64,000 nt of DNA from assembly GCF_038957035.1 (NCBI RefSeq), contig NZ_CP152412.1:6134501-6198500 (forward strand), given 5' to 3'. This DNA comes from Bradyrhizobium sp. B097 (lineage in GTDB: Bacteria > Pseudomonadota > Alphaproteobacteria > Rhizobiales > Xanthobacteraceae). The number at the start of each line of letters is the position of its first letter. Within the stretch, counting starts at the first letter, position 1. This document shows, one piece after another, positions 51,251 through 59,648 of this stretch. Both the position numbers and the translations under genes were made by a program. Below the pieces are notes generated by a model. The model saw nothing but the letters and a program-made list of their open reading frames with translations. It was not told where the DNA came from and made no database searches.

Positions 51251-52831
51251 ATGTCCGACGCGCCGAAACTGAGCAACCTCGCCGACATGGTGCGCGACCG
51301 CGCCAAGGGTCGCGGCGATGCGCTGGCCTATGAGTTCGAGGGCCGGCAGACCAGCTTCGCCGAGTTCGACGTCAAGACCAACCGGGTTGCCAATGCGCTG
51401 ATCGCGATGGGCATCAAGAAAGGCGAGCGCATCGCCTATCTCGGCAAGAACAGCGACTTCTATTTTGAATTGCTGATGGGTGCGATGAAGGCCGGCGCGG
51501 TGATGGCGCCCGTGAACTGGCGCCTCGCCGGCCCCGAGGTCGCCTTCATCGTCGACGACTGCAGGGCTCCCGTCCTGTTCGTCGGTCCGGAGTTCATCAC
51601 GCAGGCGCGCAACATCAGGGACAAGCTGCCCAGCGTCCGCACCGTGATCACCACCGAGGGCGGCGCGCCGGAATGGCCCGATTATCTCGCCTGGCGCGAC
51701 GCCCAGAGCGGCGACGACCCGCGCGTTGCGATCGAGCCGAAGGACATCGCGATCCAGCTCTACACCTCGGGCACCACGGGCAAGCCGAAGGGCGCGATGC
51801 TGTCGCACGCCAACTTCCTCAATCTGGTGCAGAGCGGCAACGAGGCCGAGAAGCCGGAATGGAACCGGTGGACCACCGACGACGTCTCGCTGGTTGCGAT
51901 GCCGATCTTCCACATCGGCGGCTCCGGCTGGGGCGTGATGGGGCTCTATCACGGCGCCCGCGGCGTGATCGCCCGCGAGTTCGACCCAACCAAGGTGCTC
52001 GACTTCTTCGAGCAGTCCGGCATCACCAAGCTGTTCATGGTGCCGGCCGCGATGCAGTTCGTGGTGCGGCAGCCGCGCGCGCGGCAGGTCGACTTTTCCC
52101 GCTTGAAGTACATGCTTTATGGCGCCTCGCCGATCCCGGCGGCGTTGCTGAAGGAATGCATCGAGGTCTTCAAATGCGGCTTCGTGCAGATGTACGGCAT
52201 GACCGAGACCACCGGCACCATCGTCGCGCTGCCGCCCGAGGATCACGTCGAGGGGCTCGACCGCATGCGCTCCGCCGGCAAGGCGCTGCCCGGCATCGAG
52301 CTTGCGATCCTCGATCCGGACGGCAAGCCGCTGCCGCCGGGCGAGGTCGGCGAGATCGCCACCCGCTCCGGCTCCAACATGGCCGGCTACTGGAATCTGC
52401 CCGAGGCCACCGCGCGCACCATCGATAGCGACGGCTGGCTGCGCACCGGCGATGCCGGCTACATGGACAGTGACGGCTATCTCTACATCCACGACCGCAT
52501 CAAGGACATGATCATCTCCGGCGGCGAGAACATCTATCCGGCCGAAGTCGAGAGCGCGCTGTGCGATCACCCTGACGTCGCGGAAGCCGCCGTGATCGGC
52601 ATTCCCGATGACAAATGGGGCGAGGCGGTGAAAGCCGTGGTGGTGATGAAGCCGGGCAAGAGCGCGACCGCGACCGACATCATCAACTTCACCCGCGAGC
52701 GGATCGCCGGATACAAGACGCCGAAATCGGTCGACTTCATCCCGGCGCTGCCGCGCAATCCGTCGGGTAAGATCCTGCGGCGGAATTTGCGCGATCCGTA
52801 TTGGGTGGGGAAGGACCGGCAGGTGAATTAG
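51251..52831 (+). CDS. Long-chain acyl-CoA ligase-like ANL enzyme (2)
   Basis: 526 residues from the ATG at 51251, with GGGGGAA just upstream. Core motifs: QLYTSGTTGKPKGAML (about 173-188), VQMYGMTETTGTIVALPPE, YIHDRIKDMIISGGENIYPA and the catalytic Lys in RNPSGKILRRNLRDPYW. It forms acyl-CoA from a carboxylic acid. The motifs are close to those of fatty-acyl and aryl-acyl ligases; substrate not predictable. It is followed by a family B repeat and then the GFA gene on the opposite strand. Confidence 0.92.
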   Translation: MSDAPKLSNLADMVRDRAKGRGDALAYEFEGRQTSFAEFDVKTNRVANALIAMGIKKGERIAYLGKNSDFYFELLMGAMKAGAVMAPVNWRLAGPEVAFIVDDCRAPVLFVGPEFITQARNIRDKLPSVRTVITTEGGAPEWPDYLAWRDAQSGDDPRVAIEPKDIAIQLYTSGTTGKPKGAMLSHANFLNLVQSGNEAEKPEWNRWTTDDVSLVAMPIFHIGGSGWGVMGLYHGARGVIAREFDPTKVLDFFEQSGITKLFMVPAAMQFVVRQPRARQVDFSRLKYMLYGASPIPAALLKECIEVFKCGFVQMYGMTETTGTIVALPPEDHVEGLDRMRSAGKALPGIELAILDPDGKPLPPGEVGEIATRSGSNMAGYWNLPEATARTIDSDGWLRTGDAGYMDSDGYLYIHDRIKDMIISGGENIYPAEVESALCDHPDVAEAAVIGIPDDKWGEAVKAVVVMKPGKSATATDIINFTRERIAGYKTPKSVDFIPALPRNPSGKILRRNLRDPYWVGKDRQVN

Positions 52832-52839
52832 CTCCCCCT

Positions 52840-52962
52840 GTCGTCCCGGCGAAGGCCGGGACCCATAACCACCGTTGTTCATTGTCTAGCGACGCTGGGG
52901 CCACATCTCATTCAACCAATAGCCGATTGTGGTTATGGGTCCCTGCTTTCGCAGGGACGACG
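52840..52962. repeat. Composite inverted repeat, family B, between convergent genes
   Basis: Left hairpin CCCGGC-GAAG-GCCGGG with ACCCATAACCACCG; right TGTGGTTATGGGT then CCCTGC-TTTC-GCAGGG and ACGACGG. The two arms are of different subtypes, GC-type left and TA-type right. Confidence 0.88.
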
Positions 52963-52981
52963 GTGAGGAGAGTGGTCAGCC

Positions 52982-53455
52982 TCACGTCTTCTTCATCCTC
53001 TCCCGCAAGACGCGCCAGCGCTCCTGCGCCTCTTTCGGCCACACCTCTCGCCGATCGTAATACTCCGCGAACACCTTGGCGCCCGGCGGGAACGTCACCC
53101 ACGGCTGCTTCGACGAGGTGAAGATGTGGACATCAGGCGGGCACAGGCTCGGATCATCCAGCGTGCCGACGCGGACGAACCGCACCGCCGGTCCCGAGCC
53201 CGGATAATTGCTCCACACCGCGACCTTGCAGCGTGGGCAGCGCGCGATCTTCTGCCCCTTGCCGCTCGCCGACGGCGTGTCCACGATCTCGGGCTCGGCT
53301 GCGATGTGCTCGACCCGCTCGGCCTCGTACATCGCGTTGAGCGCGTGCACGGTGCCGGTCTCGCGCTGGCACCAGGTGCAATGGCAGGCGTGCACGATCA
53401 GCGGCCTGCCGGTGAGGCGGTAGCGGACGTTTCTGCAGGTGCATCCACCTTCCAT
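52982..53455 (-). CDS. GFA family (glutathione-dependent formaldehyde-activating-like) protein
   Basis: 157 residues. Zinc-binding Cys residues are visible in GGCTCRNVRY, HACHCTWCQRETGT and IARCPRCKVAVWSNY, the layout of the GFA/CENP-V fold with a structural and a catalytic zinc. The family includes Gfa of Paracoccus, but most members have no proven activity. It lies downstream of the acyl-CoA dehydrogenase on the same strand, separated by the second copy of the 51-bp repeat. Confidence 0.9.
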   Translation of the reverse strand: MEGGCTCRNVRYRLTGRPLIVHACHCTWCQRETGTVHALNAMYEAERVEHIAAEPEIVDTPSASGKGQKIARCPRCKVAVWSNYPGSGPAVRFVRVGTLDDPSLCPPDVHIFTSSKQPWVTFPPGAKVFAEYYDRREVWPKEAQERWRVLRERMKKT

Positions 53456-53478
53456 GCCGTACCGCCTCTAGATCCTTG

Positions 53479-53529
53479 TTTGACGCGTTTTCTTCACGCG
53501 AACCGGTATCCACTTCGCTCGAAAACGCT
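53479..53529. repeat. 51-bp repeat, copy 2 (family E)
   Basis: Identical over 51 bases to 38815-38865. Occupies most of the gap between the acyl-CoA dehydrogenase stop and the GFA start; both are on the minus strand. Confidence 0.9.
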
Positions 53530-53537
53530 TTGGTGCC

Positions 53538-54821
53538 TCAATGCTTGCCGGCGCCCATGTAGCCGAACAGGAAGCCCGCCACCTTGCGCTTCTGGATCTC
53601 CTCGCTGCCTTCGGTGATGCGGTAGCGGCGGTGATGGCGGTAGATGTGCTCGAACGGCTTGTGCCGCGAATAGCCCATGCCGCCATGCACCTGCATCGCG
53701 CGGTCGGCGGCCTCGCAGCAGAGACGGTTTGCCCAGAAATTGCACATCGAGACCCGGTCCGACAGCGTGTGCTCGACCTGCGCCTGGGTCAGCTGATCCA
53801 TCTCCCAGGCGGTCTTGCGGATCAACAGCCGCAGCATCTCGGCCTGGGTCGCAAGCTCGACCAGCGGCCACTGGATCGCCTGGTTCTCCGCCAGCGCCTT
53901 GCCGAACGGCTTGCGCTCGCGCGCATACTTGACGCTCTCATTGATGCAATAGACCGCAGCGCCGAGCGAGCTTGCCGCCTGGCGGATGCGGTTCTCATGC
54001 ACGAAGCATTGCGCCAGCGACAGGCCGCGGCCGACCTCGCCGAACTGCGCATCCTCAGGCACGAACACGTCGGTGAAGCTGACCCGCGGATGATCGGTCG
54101 GCATGTTGAAGGTCCACATGTACTCCTCGACCTTCACGCCCGCCGACTTCGCCGGCACCAGGAAGCAGGAGATGCCGCGCGCGTCGCCGTCATTGCCGGA
54201 GGTGCGGGCAAACAGCGCGCAGTGGGTCGCGACATGCATGCCGGTGGTCCACATCTTCTCGCCATTGATGATCCAGCCCTTGACGTTGTCACGCGTCGCC
54301 GGCACCGCTTTGGTTTCCATATGCGTGGCATCGGAACCGTGCTCGGGCTCCGTCAGACCGAATGTGATGCGGTACTTGCCGGTGATCGAGCCGTCGATCA
54401 TCGCCTTCTGCTCGTCGGTTCCATAGCGGTCGAGCATGGTGACAATCGGCAGATTGCCGACGATCGAGTGCTCGTTCTGCAGATCGTTGTGCAGGCCGAG
54501 ACCCTTGGAGGCAAAATGCTCGCGGATGACAGCCATCCAGAGGTTGGAGCCGTCCTTGCCGCCGTAACGCTTCGGGATCGCGAAGCGCAGATGGCCCGCG
54601 GCGTCAGCCAGGTTCTTGACCTTGCGCAGCAAGAGCTCCCATTCACGGCGCGGCAGGCCGCCCTTGTCGAAATCCGTGCGCGCCCATTCACGGCGATGGT
54701 CGAAGAAGCGGATGTTGTCGTCAGCCGCTTCCAGCGGCTTGATCTCGCGGTCGATGAACTGATCGAGCTCGGCGAGATAGGCTGTCAGCTCAGCCGGCAG
54801 ATTGAAATCCAAGGCGGTCAC
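53538..54821 (-). CDS. Acyl-CoA dehydrogenase (1)
   Basis: 427 residues from a GTG at 54821. A TTG at 54812 has a better spaced GGGAG and is an alternative that would drop three residues. Fold segments: TFGLTEPEHGSDATHMETKA (FAD and substrate loop), GWIINGEKMWTTGMHVATH, QVHGGMGYSRHKPFEHIYR, and the catalytic Glu in YRITEGSEEIQKRKVAGFL near the C terminus. It oxidises an acyl-CoA to the 2-enoyl-CoA with FAD and passes electrons to ETF. Divergent from a crotonase gene across 211 bp. Confidence 0.93.
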   Translation of the reverse strand: MTALDFNLPAELTAYLAELDQFIDREIKPLEAADDNIRFFDHRREWARTDFDKGGLPRREWELLLRKVKNLADAAGHLRFAIPKRYGGKDGSNLWMAVIREHFASKGLGLHNDLQNEHSIVGNLPIVTMLDRYGTDEQKAMIDGSITGKYRITFGLTEPEHGSDATHMETKAVPATRDNVKGWIINGEKMWTTGMHVATHCALFARTSGNDGDARGISCFLVPAKSAGVKVEEYMWTFNMPTDHPRVSFTDVFVPEDAQFGEVGRGLSLAQCFVHENRIRQAASSLGAAVYCINESVKYARERKPFGKALAENQAIQWPLVELATQAEMLRLLIRKTAWEMDQLTQAQVEHTLSDRVSMCNFWANRLCCEAADRAMQVHGGMGYSRHKPFEHIYRHHRRYRITEGSEEIQKRKVAGFLFGYMGAGKH

Positions 54822-55032
54822 TCCCGAAGATATTGTTGATTCTGGTTTTGCGTTTAGGCGCTATCGCGCATCCGCGGTCGGACCGATTAAGGTGAGAAGC
54901 GCGCGGCCAAGTCAAGCAGGCCGGTGGCGCTTGCGCGCGCGGGCGCGTTGCGTAATTGGATGGCGCGGAACGAGGCGCAGGCGGTAGGATAGTGGCCATA
55001 TTCTTCGCCGCAGAAAATCGACGGGAGCAAAC

Positions 55033-55812
55033 ATGGATCTGAAATTCTCCAAGGTGACGCGCAAGGGTCCCATCACCATCGTGACGCTGTCGCGGCCCGA
55101 GGTTTACAATGCGCTGCATATCGACGCGCATTTCGAGCTCAACAAGGTGTTCGACGAGTTCTCCGCCGACCCCGAGCAGTGGGTCGCGATCGTCACCGGC
55201 GCCGGCGACAAGGCGTTCTGCGCGGGCAACGACCTGAAATGGCAGGCCGCGGGCGGCAAGCGCGGCTGGGACAAGGGCGGCTTCGCCGGGCTGACCAGCC
55301 GCTTCGACTGCGACAAGCCGATCATCGCCGCCGTCAACGGCGTCGCAATGGGCGGCGGGTTCGAGATCGCGCTGGCCTGCGACCTGATCATTGCGTCGGA
55401 GAATGCCACCTTCGCCCTGCCCGAGCCGCGCGTCGGCCTCGCGGCGCTTGCCGGCGGAGTCCACCGCTTGCCGCGCCAGATCGGGCTGAAGCGCGCCATG
55501 GGCATGATCCTGACCGCGCGCCATGTCAGCGCCAAGGAAGGCCTCGAGCTCGGCTTCGTCAACGAGGTGGTGCCGCAGGGCGAGGCGCTGGCCGCCGCCG
55601 AGCGCTGGGCCGAGACCATCGCCAAGAACTCGCCGATGTCGATCCGCGCCTCCAAGCAGGCGATCCAGAAGGGCCTCGAAGTCTCGCTCGAGCAGGCGCT
55701 GGCCGAGCAGCGCGACTATCCGGCGGTGAAGGCGATGGCCGCTTCGCAGGATTACATCGAGGGCCCGAAGGCGTTCTCGGAGAAGCGCCCGCCGAAGTGG
55801 CTGGGACGGTAA
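55033..55812 (+). CDS. Enoyl-CoA hydratase/crotonase family protein (2)
   Basis: 259 residues, GGGAG six bases before the ATG. Oxyanion hole residues in DKAFCAGNDLKWQAAGG and NGVAMGGGFEIALACDLIIA; the second catalytic region reads LPEPRVGLAALAGGVHRLPR, with Glu kept in PEPRVG but the second block changed (AALAGG instead of PGAGG). It resembles CaiD/crotonobetainyl-CoA hydratase-like members. Divergent from the acyl-CoA dehydrogenase (1), with which it would form two successive beta-oxidation steps. Confidence 0.9.
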   Translation: MDLKFSKVTRKGPITIVTLSRPEVYNALHIDAHFELNKVFDEFSADPEQWVAIVTGAGDKAFCAGNDLKWQAAGGKRGWDKGGFAGLTSRFDCDKPIIAAVNGVAMGGGFEIALACDLIIASENATFALPEPRVGLAALAGGVHRLPRQIGLKRAMGMILTARHVSAKEGLELGFVNEVVPQGEALAAAERWAETIAKNSPMSIRASKQAIQKGLEVSLEQALAEQRDYPAVKAMAASQDYIEGPKAFSEKRPPKWLGR

Positions 55813-55827
55813 ACGCTCTCTCCACTC

Positions 55828-55949
55828 GTCGTCCCGGCGCAGGCCGGGACCCATACTCCGCGCCCAGTGTTGTGAACGGGACCGTCGTTCCGGCAGTGCG
55901 CAACAATCGATATTCGTGGTAATGGGTCCCGGCCTTCGCCGGGACGACG
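55828..55949. repeat. Composite inverted repeat, family B, between convergent genes
   Basis: Left hairpin CCCGGC-GCAG-GCCGGG with ACCCATACTCC; right GTAATGGGT then CCCGGC-CTTC-GCCGGG and ACGACG. Lies between the crotonase (2) and DUF6285 genes. Confidence 0.88.
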
Positions 55950-56035
55950 TCGGATGTATTGCGGCCTGTTGAACGCAGCGATACCCATCAGCGCCATCCG
56001 TGTGTCGCAATGGGTTTCGCTTCGCTCTACCCATC

Positions 56036-56410
56036 CTACCTATTCCCCAACTCCCTCTTGTAGGACGCGTAGTTCGGCTGATCGACGGCCAGCTTGTCCA
56101 TCGTGGTCTGCCAGAGATGCTCCGATAACCCTTGCGTTGTCAGATCGACCTCCCCGCTTGCGATCTTCTCCGACAGCACGCGGTTGAGCTCCATCAGCGT
56201 GCCATCCGCGCCGAGCAGCGCCTTCAGCCGCGCGGCCTCGGTCGCATTGCCGGCCTCGGCGAGCGCGAGCTGCCGCGTCACCAGATCGAGCGCGTTGATA
56301 CCGACGCGCAGCTTGAAGCTGTTGTGCCCCTTGATTGCAGGCGCGATCTCGTTGCGCAGGAAATCGGCGACCGCCTTGATCAGTTCGGTGGGTGTCGGTT
56401 CGTCCTGCAT
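56036..56410 (-). CDS. DUF6285 family protein (LvaB-like)
   Basis: 124 residues from the ATG at 56410. Helical, acidic protein: TELIKAVADFLRNEIAPAIK at the start, KLRVGINALDLVTRQLALAE in the middle. DUF6285-type small proteins accompany APH-type acyl-CoA kinases; in Pseudomonas putida the small LvaB protein is required by the kinase LvaA for phosphorylating 4-hydroxyvaleryl-CoA. Equating this protein with LvaB rests on recognition of the family and the kinase gene directly upstream on the same strand (60 bp), not on a computed alignment. Confidence 0.75.
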   Translation of the reverse strand: MQDEPTPTELIKAVADFLRNEIAPAIKGHNSFKLRVGINALDLVTRQLALAEAGNATEAARLKALLGADGTLMELNRVLSEKIASGEVDLTTQGLSEHLWQTTMDKLAVDQPNYASYKRELGNR

Positions 56411-56429
56411 CTCATTTGCTCTTTCTTTT

Positions 56430-56478
56430 GCGCATGATCGATTCCGAAAACCGGATGCCACTTTTCGGGATCATGCGC
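56430..56478. repeat. Inverted repeat overlapping the kinase stop codon
   Basis: Arms GCGCATGATC (56430-56439) and GATCATGCGC (56469-56478) with an inner pairing CCGAAAA/TTTTCGG. The right arm contains the stop codon and last residues of the phosphotransferase gene. Probably an interspersed intergenic repeat that supplied or reshaped the gene end. Confidence 0.8.
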
Positions 56479-57454
56479 GCGGTACGAGTAACCTAAGCAG
56501 ATCGATCTCGGTCTCCGACGCGCGGCGCCCGATCATCGCGCGCTCCATCGAGTGATCGGGGCCCAGGCGGAAGCGCTGCATCATGCCGCAGCACATCACG
56601 CCCCAGCGCAGCGTGCCCATCACTTCCCAGAACATCACGCGGTCGGGGTCGGCTTTGCGGCCGGTTTCTTCATAGCCTGCGAACAGATCCTCACGAGAGC
56701 CGAAGCCGCCGACCGGCTTGTCGATCTCGCCGAAGCGCCACGAATTGACGCAGATCCAGCCGAGATCCTCCATGGGATCGCCGGTATGCGCGAGCTCCCA
56801 GTCGAGCACCGCGCGCACCCCGTCGGGGCCGATGATCAGATTGCCGTGGCGGAAATCGCCGTGCACCAACGTCACCTCGGACGACGGACCGGGATCGTGA
56901 TCGCGCAGCCAGCGCAGCGCCAGTTCGAACACCGGCCGCGGCCAGTTGAAGCTGTGATATTCACGGGCGAGATCTTCGATCTCCTTGGTCGCTGTCAGGC
57001 TGCGCAGCTGCGGCAGTTTTGCCTGCGGCAAGCCGTGAATGCCGGCAATGACGCGGCCGAGCTGGCGCGCCAGCATCGGCCGCGCCTTGGCAAATTCCTC
57101 GTCGCGCAAAATTTTCCGCGCGATGGTCTCGCCTTCAACCCGCGCCATGATGAAGCCGCGGCCAAGGCCATCCTCCGGCGTCAACACATGCATCACCTTC
57201 GGCGACGGCAGGCCCGCGTCATGCGCGAGCTGCATCAGCGAGGCCTCGGCATCGAGGCCGGCGGCGCGGCCGGGCGCGGCACCGTAGCCCGGCGGCGCGC
57301 GGCGCAGGATCGCGCCGATCGTGCCGTTCGGGTGCACGATGTCGAACGTCCAGGTCTCCTGGCTGGCGCCGCCGGAGAGCTTTGCGGCGCCGGTGACGCC
57401 GGTCGCGCCAGGATGAAACGAGGCGACGCAGTGGGTGAGTTCGGTCTCGATCAT
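56471..57454 (-). CDS. APH-type phosphotransferase (LvaA/ACAD10-11 kinase-like)
   Basis: 327 residues. Protein-kinase-like fold: N lobe with KLSGGASQETWTFDI, catalytic loop TLVHGDFRHGNLIIG with the catalytic Asp and Asn, and metal-binding Asp in VRAVLDWELAHTGDPMEDLG. This subfamily phosphorylates the hydroxyl of 4-hydroxyacyl-CoAs in the lva pathway and forms the N-terminal domain of mammalian ACAD10/11; it is not an antibiotic kinase. It overlaps the crotonase (3) gene by four bases (ATGA) and precedes the DUF6285 gene. Confidence 0.88.
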   Translation of the reverse strand: MIETELTHCVASFHPGATGVTGAAKLSGGASQETWTFDIVHPNGTIGAILRRAPPGYGAAPGRAAGLDAEASLMQLAHDAGLPSPKVMHVLTPEDGLGRGFIMARVEGETIARKILRDEEFAKARPMLARQLGRVIAGIHGLPQAKLPQLRSLTATKEIEDLAREYHSFNWPRPVFELALRWLRDHDPGPSSEVTLVHGDFRHGNLIIGPDGVRAVLDWELAHTGDPMEDLGWICVNSWRFGEIDKPVGGFGSREDLFAGYEETGRKADPDRVMFWEVMGTLRWGVMCCGMMQRFRLGPDHSMERAMIGRRASETEIDLLRLLVPRA

Positions 57455-58245
57455 TTGCCCTTGAACTTCGCCGGCCGCTTCTCGAGGAACGCGGTGACAC
57501 CTTCCTTGAAATCCTCGGCGCTGCCGGCGATCCGCTGCGACTCGAATTCCTGGTTGAGCTGCTCCTCGAATGAATTCTCCGGGCTGTCCCAGTAGAGCTT
57601 GCGGATCAGCGACAGCGCGACGGTGGGGCCGTTGGCCAGATCGTGTGCCAGCTTCATGGTCTCCTCCATCAGCGCGCCATCGTCATAGACGCGGTTGACG
57701 AGGCCCCATTCCAGCGCCTTCTCGGCCGGCAGCCGCTCGCCGAGCAGCGACAGCTCGACCGAGCGCGCCTTGCCGATCAGCCGCGGCAGCAGCCAGGTCG
57801 AGCCGCAATCCGGCACCAGGCCGATCCGGCGGAACGCCTGCAGGAAATAGGACGAGCGCGCGCACAGGATGAGGTCGCCCATCAGTGCGAAGCTCATGCC
57901 GGCGCCGGCAGCCGGCCCGTTCACCGCCGTCACGATCGGACAGTGCAGCTTACGCAATCGGCGCAGGAACGGATGGAACGCGGTCTCCAGTGCTGCGCCG
58001 GCGTTGCTCTTGCCGGGCTTCTGCTGCTGATTGCGGCCCTGCAGATTGGCGCCGGTGCAGAAGGCGCGGCCCGCACCGGTGATCACCAGGCAGCGCACCT
58101 CGTCGCGCTTGTCGTCGATCGCATCGAGCGCCTCGGCAAGGCCGCCCAGCATGTCGATCGAGACCGCGTTCATGACTTCCTGATGGTCGAGTTTCAGGAT
58201 CGCGACCGATCCGTCGAAGTCGAGCGTGACGTGTTTGAACTGCAT
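57451..58245 (-). CDS. Enoyl-CoA hydratase/isomerase family protein, PaaG-like (3)
   Basis: 264 residues from the ATG at 58245, with GAGG five bases upstream. Oxyanion hole: GRAFCTGANLQGR and NGPAAGAGMSFALMGDLILC. The catalytic region is FRRIGLVPDCGSTWLLPRLI, with Asp as in PaaG-type isomerases, in place of the Glu pair of hydratases. It could isomerise or shift a double bond, useful after phosphate elimination from a 4-phosphoacyl-CoA. First gene of the three-gene unit with the kinase and DUF6285. Confidence 0.9.
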   Translation of the reverse strand: MQFKHVTLDFDGSVAILKLDHQEVMNAVSIDMLGGLAEALDAIDDKRDEVRCLVITGAGRAFCTGANLQGRNQQQKPGKSNAGAALETAFHPFLRRLRKLHCPIVTAVNGPAAGAGMSFALMGDLILCARSSYFLQAFRRIGLVPDCGSTWLLPRLIGKARSVELSLLGERLPAEKALEWGLVNRVYDDGALMEETMKLAHDLANGPTVALSLIRKLYWDSPENSFEEQLNQEFESQRIAGSAEDFKEGVTAFLEKRPAKFKGK

Positions 58246-58286
58246 GGTTTCCTCTTTACGTTGCTGCGGCGGTTGGTACCGCAGTA

Positions 58287-58302
58287 GGTCGATGCTTCGA
58301 CC
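58287..58302. promoter_or_regulatory. Dyad in the divergent crotonase/SDR promoter
   Basis: GGTCGA-TGCT-TCGACC, a perfect six-base inverted repeat, lies about 42 bases upstream of the crotonase (3) start and 95 bases upstream of the SDR start. It could be a regulator site for both genes. Confidence 0.35.
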
Positions 58303-58396
58303 CATATTTGATTTTTGTGCCGGGCTTGTCCATGGTCGGCGGCAAGCCCATCCGTGAACGCGTGATTAGCGCGCACCAAACCAAATGGAAACCCCA

Positions 58397-59179
58397 ATGA
58401 GTGGCATCTTCGATCTCACCGGCCGCGTCGCTGTCATCACTGGCGGCAATGGCGGCATCGGCCTCGGCATCGCGCAGGCGTTGAACGCCGCCGGCTGCAA
58501 CGTCGCGATCTGGGGCCGCAACGCGGAAAAAAACGCCAACGCCGCGGCCTCGATGAAGGCCGGCCCCGGCAAGGTCGCAACCCAATTCTGCGACGTCACC
58601 GATCCCGGCTCGGTCAAGACCGCGATGAAGGCGACGCTCGACACCTTCGGCCGCGTCGACGGCTGCTTCGCCAATGCCGGCATCGGCGGCGGCGGACGCC
58701 GCTCCTTCATCGACCGCACCGAGGAGGAATGGCGCAGGATGTTCGCGACCAATCTCGACGGCGTGTTTCACGTATTCCAGGCTGCGGCACGCCACATGAC
58801 CGAGCGCGCCGAGGCCGGCGACAAGTTCGGCCGGCTGGTGGCGACCTCGAGCCTCGCCTCGCTGTTCGGCACCGCGCGCAACGAGCACTATGCCGGCACC
58901 AAGGCCGCCCTGAACGCGCTGTGCCGCGCGCTCGGCGTCGAGCTTGCGCGTCATGGCGTCACCGCGAATGCGATCCTGCCCGGCTGGATCAAGAGCGACA
59001 TGACCGCCGGCATCATGGCCAACGACAAGTTCGTCGCCAATGTGATGCCGCGCATCCCGGTACGCCGCTTCGGCGAACCGAGCGATTTCGGCGGCATCGC
59101 CGTCTACCTCATGAGCAAGGCGTCGTCCTATCATACAGCGGATTGCTTCGTGATCGACGGCGGGTATACGGCGTTCTAG
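58397..59179 (+). CDS. Short-chain dehydrogenase/reductase
   Basis: 260 residues from the ATG at 58397; an ATG at 58385 would add four residues and neither has a clear ribosome site. NAD(P) motif TGGNGGIGLGIAQAL, NAG in ANAGIGGGG, catalytic Ser in ATSSLASLFG and Tyr-x-x-x-Lys in EHYAGTKAALNAL, ending FVIDGGYTAF. It oxidises or reduces a hydroxyl; LvaD of Pseudomonas is also an SDR, so a role with the neighbouring kinase is possible. Divergent from the crotonase-kinase-DUF6285 unit. Confidence 0.9.
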   Translation: MSGIFDLTGRVAVITGGNGGIGLGIAQALNAAGCNVAIWGRNAEKNANAAASMKAGPGKVATQFCDVTDPGSVKTAMKATLDTFGRVDGCFANAGIGGGGRRSFIDRTEEEWRRMFATNLDGVFHVFQAAARHMTERAEAGDKFGRLVATSSLASLFGTARNEHYAGTKAALNALCRALGVELARHGVTANAILPGWIKSDMTAGIMANDKFVANVMPRIPVRRFGEPSDFGGIAVYLMSKASSYHTADCFVIDGGYTAF

Positions 59180-59648
59180 CCTGGCTCTTGCCGCATCACC
59201 GGTGTCGTCCCTGCGAAAGCAGGGACCCATAGCCACAGGGTTGAGTTGTTAAAGAAGGTTCTGGCCCCAGCATCGCGCAACAATGAGCATTTGGGGTCCC
59301 GGCCATCGCTGGGACGACAGCGAGGATCGTCCTCGATTCAATCTGTCAAACAGCTTGTTCGGTGTCATCACCCGCGCATGCGGGTGATCCAGTATTCCAG
59401 AGACAGCGCTGCTTGAACCGAGAAGCCTCGGCGTACTGGATCGCCCGGTCGAGCCGGGCGATGACAGATGTGGGTGGGACGTAGTTGCCGGGCTCTCGCT
59501 TCGCTCGCCCCGGAATGACGAGAGTGGTCCGCATCAGAACCGCACGCGACGCAGCGTCGCTTCCGTCGCGGCAAAACTGCTGCTAAGCGTTCGAGCGGCA
59601 AGCACGCAACAAGGCGTCTTTCGTCGACAAACAGGGAGGATATTTCAG
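59180..59648. repeat. Repeat-filled intergenic region (families B, D, C)
   Basis: 469 bp without a gene. It holds a family B element at 59203-59319 (left CCCTGC-GAAA-GCAGGG, right CCCGGC-CATC-GCTGGG with one mismatch), a family D element at 59363-59465 (left ACCCGC-GCAT-GCGGGT, right CGCCCGG-TCGAG-CCGGGCG), and a single family C arm at about 59488-59521 ending in CCCCGGAATGACG. The remaining 120 bp before the VOC gene presumably holds its promoter. Confidence 0.85.

Noticed and set aside
50030..52882. A 950-codon open frame on the minus strand across the dienoyl reductase-like SDR and an acyl-CoA ligase gene
   Set aside because: It is antisense to two well supported genes, its product is rich in Arg, Gly, Asp and His with no recognisable domain, and long antisense frames are common in high-GC DNA.
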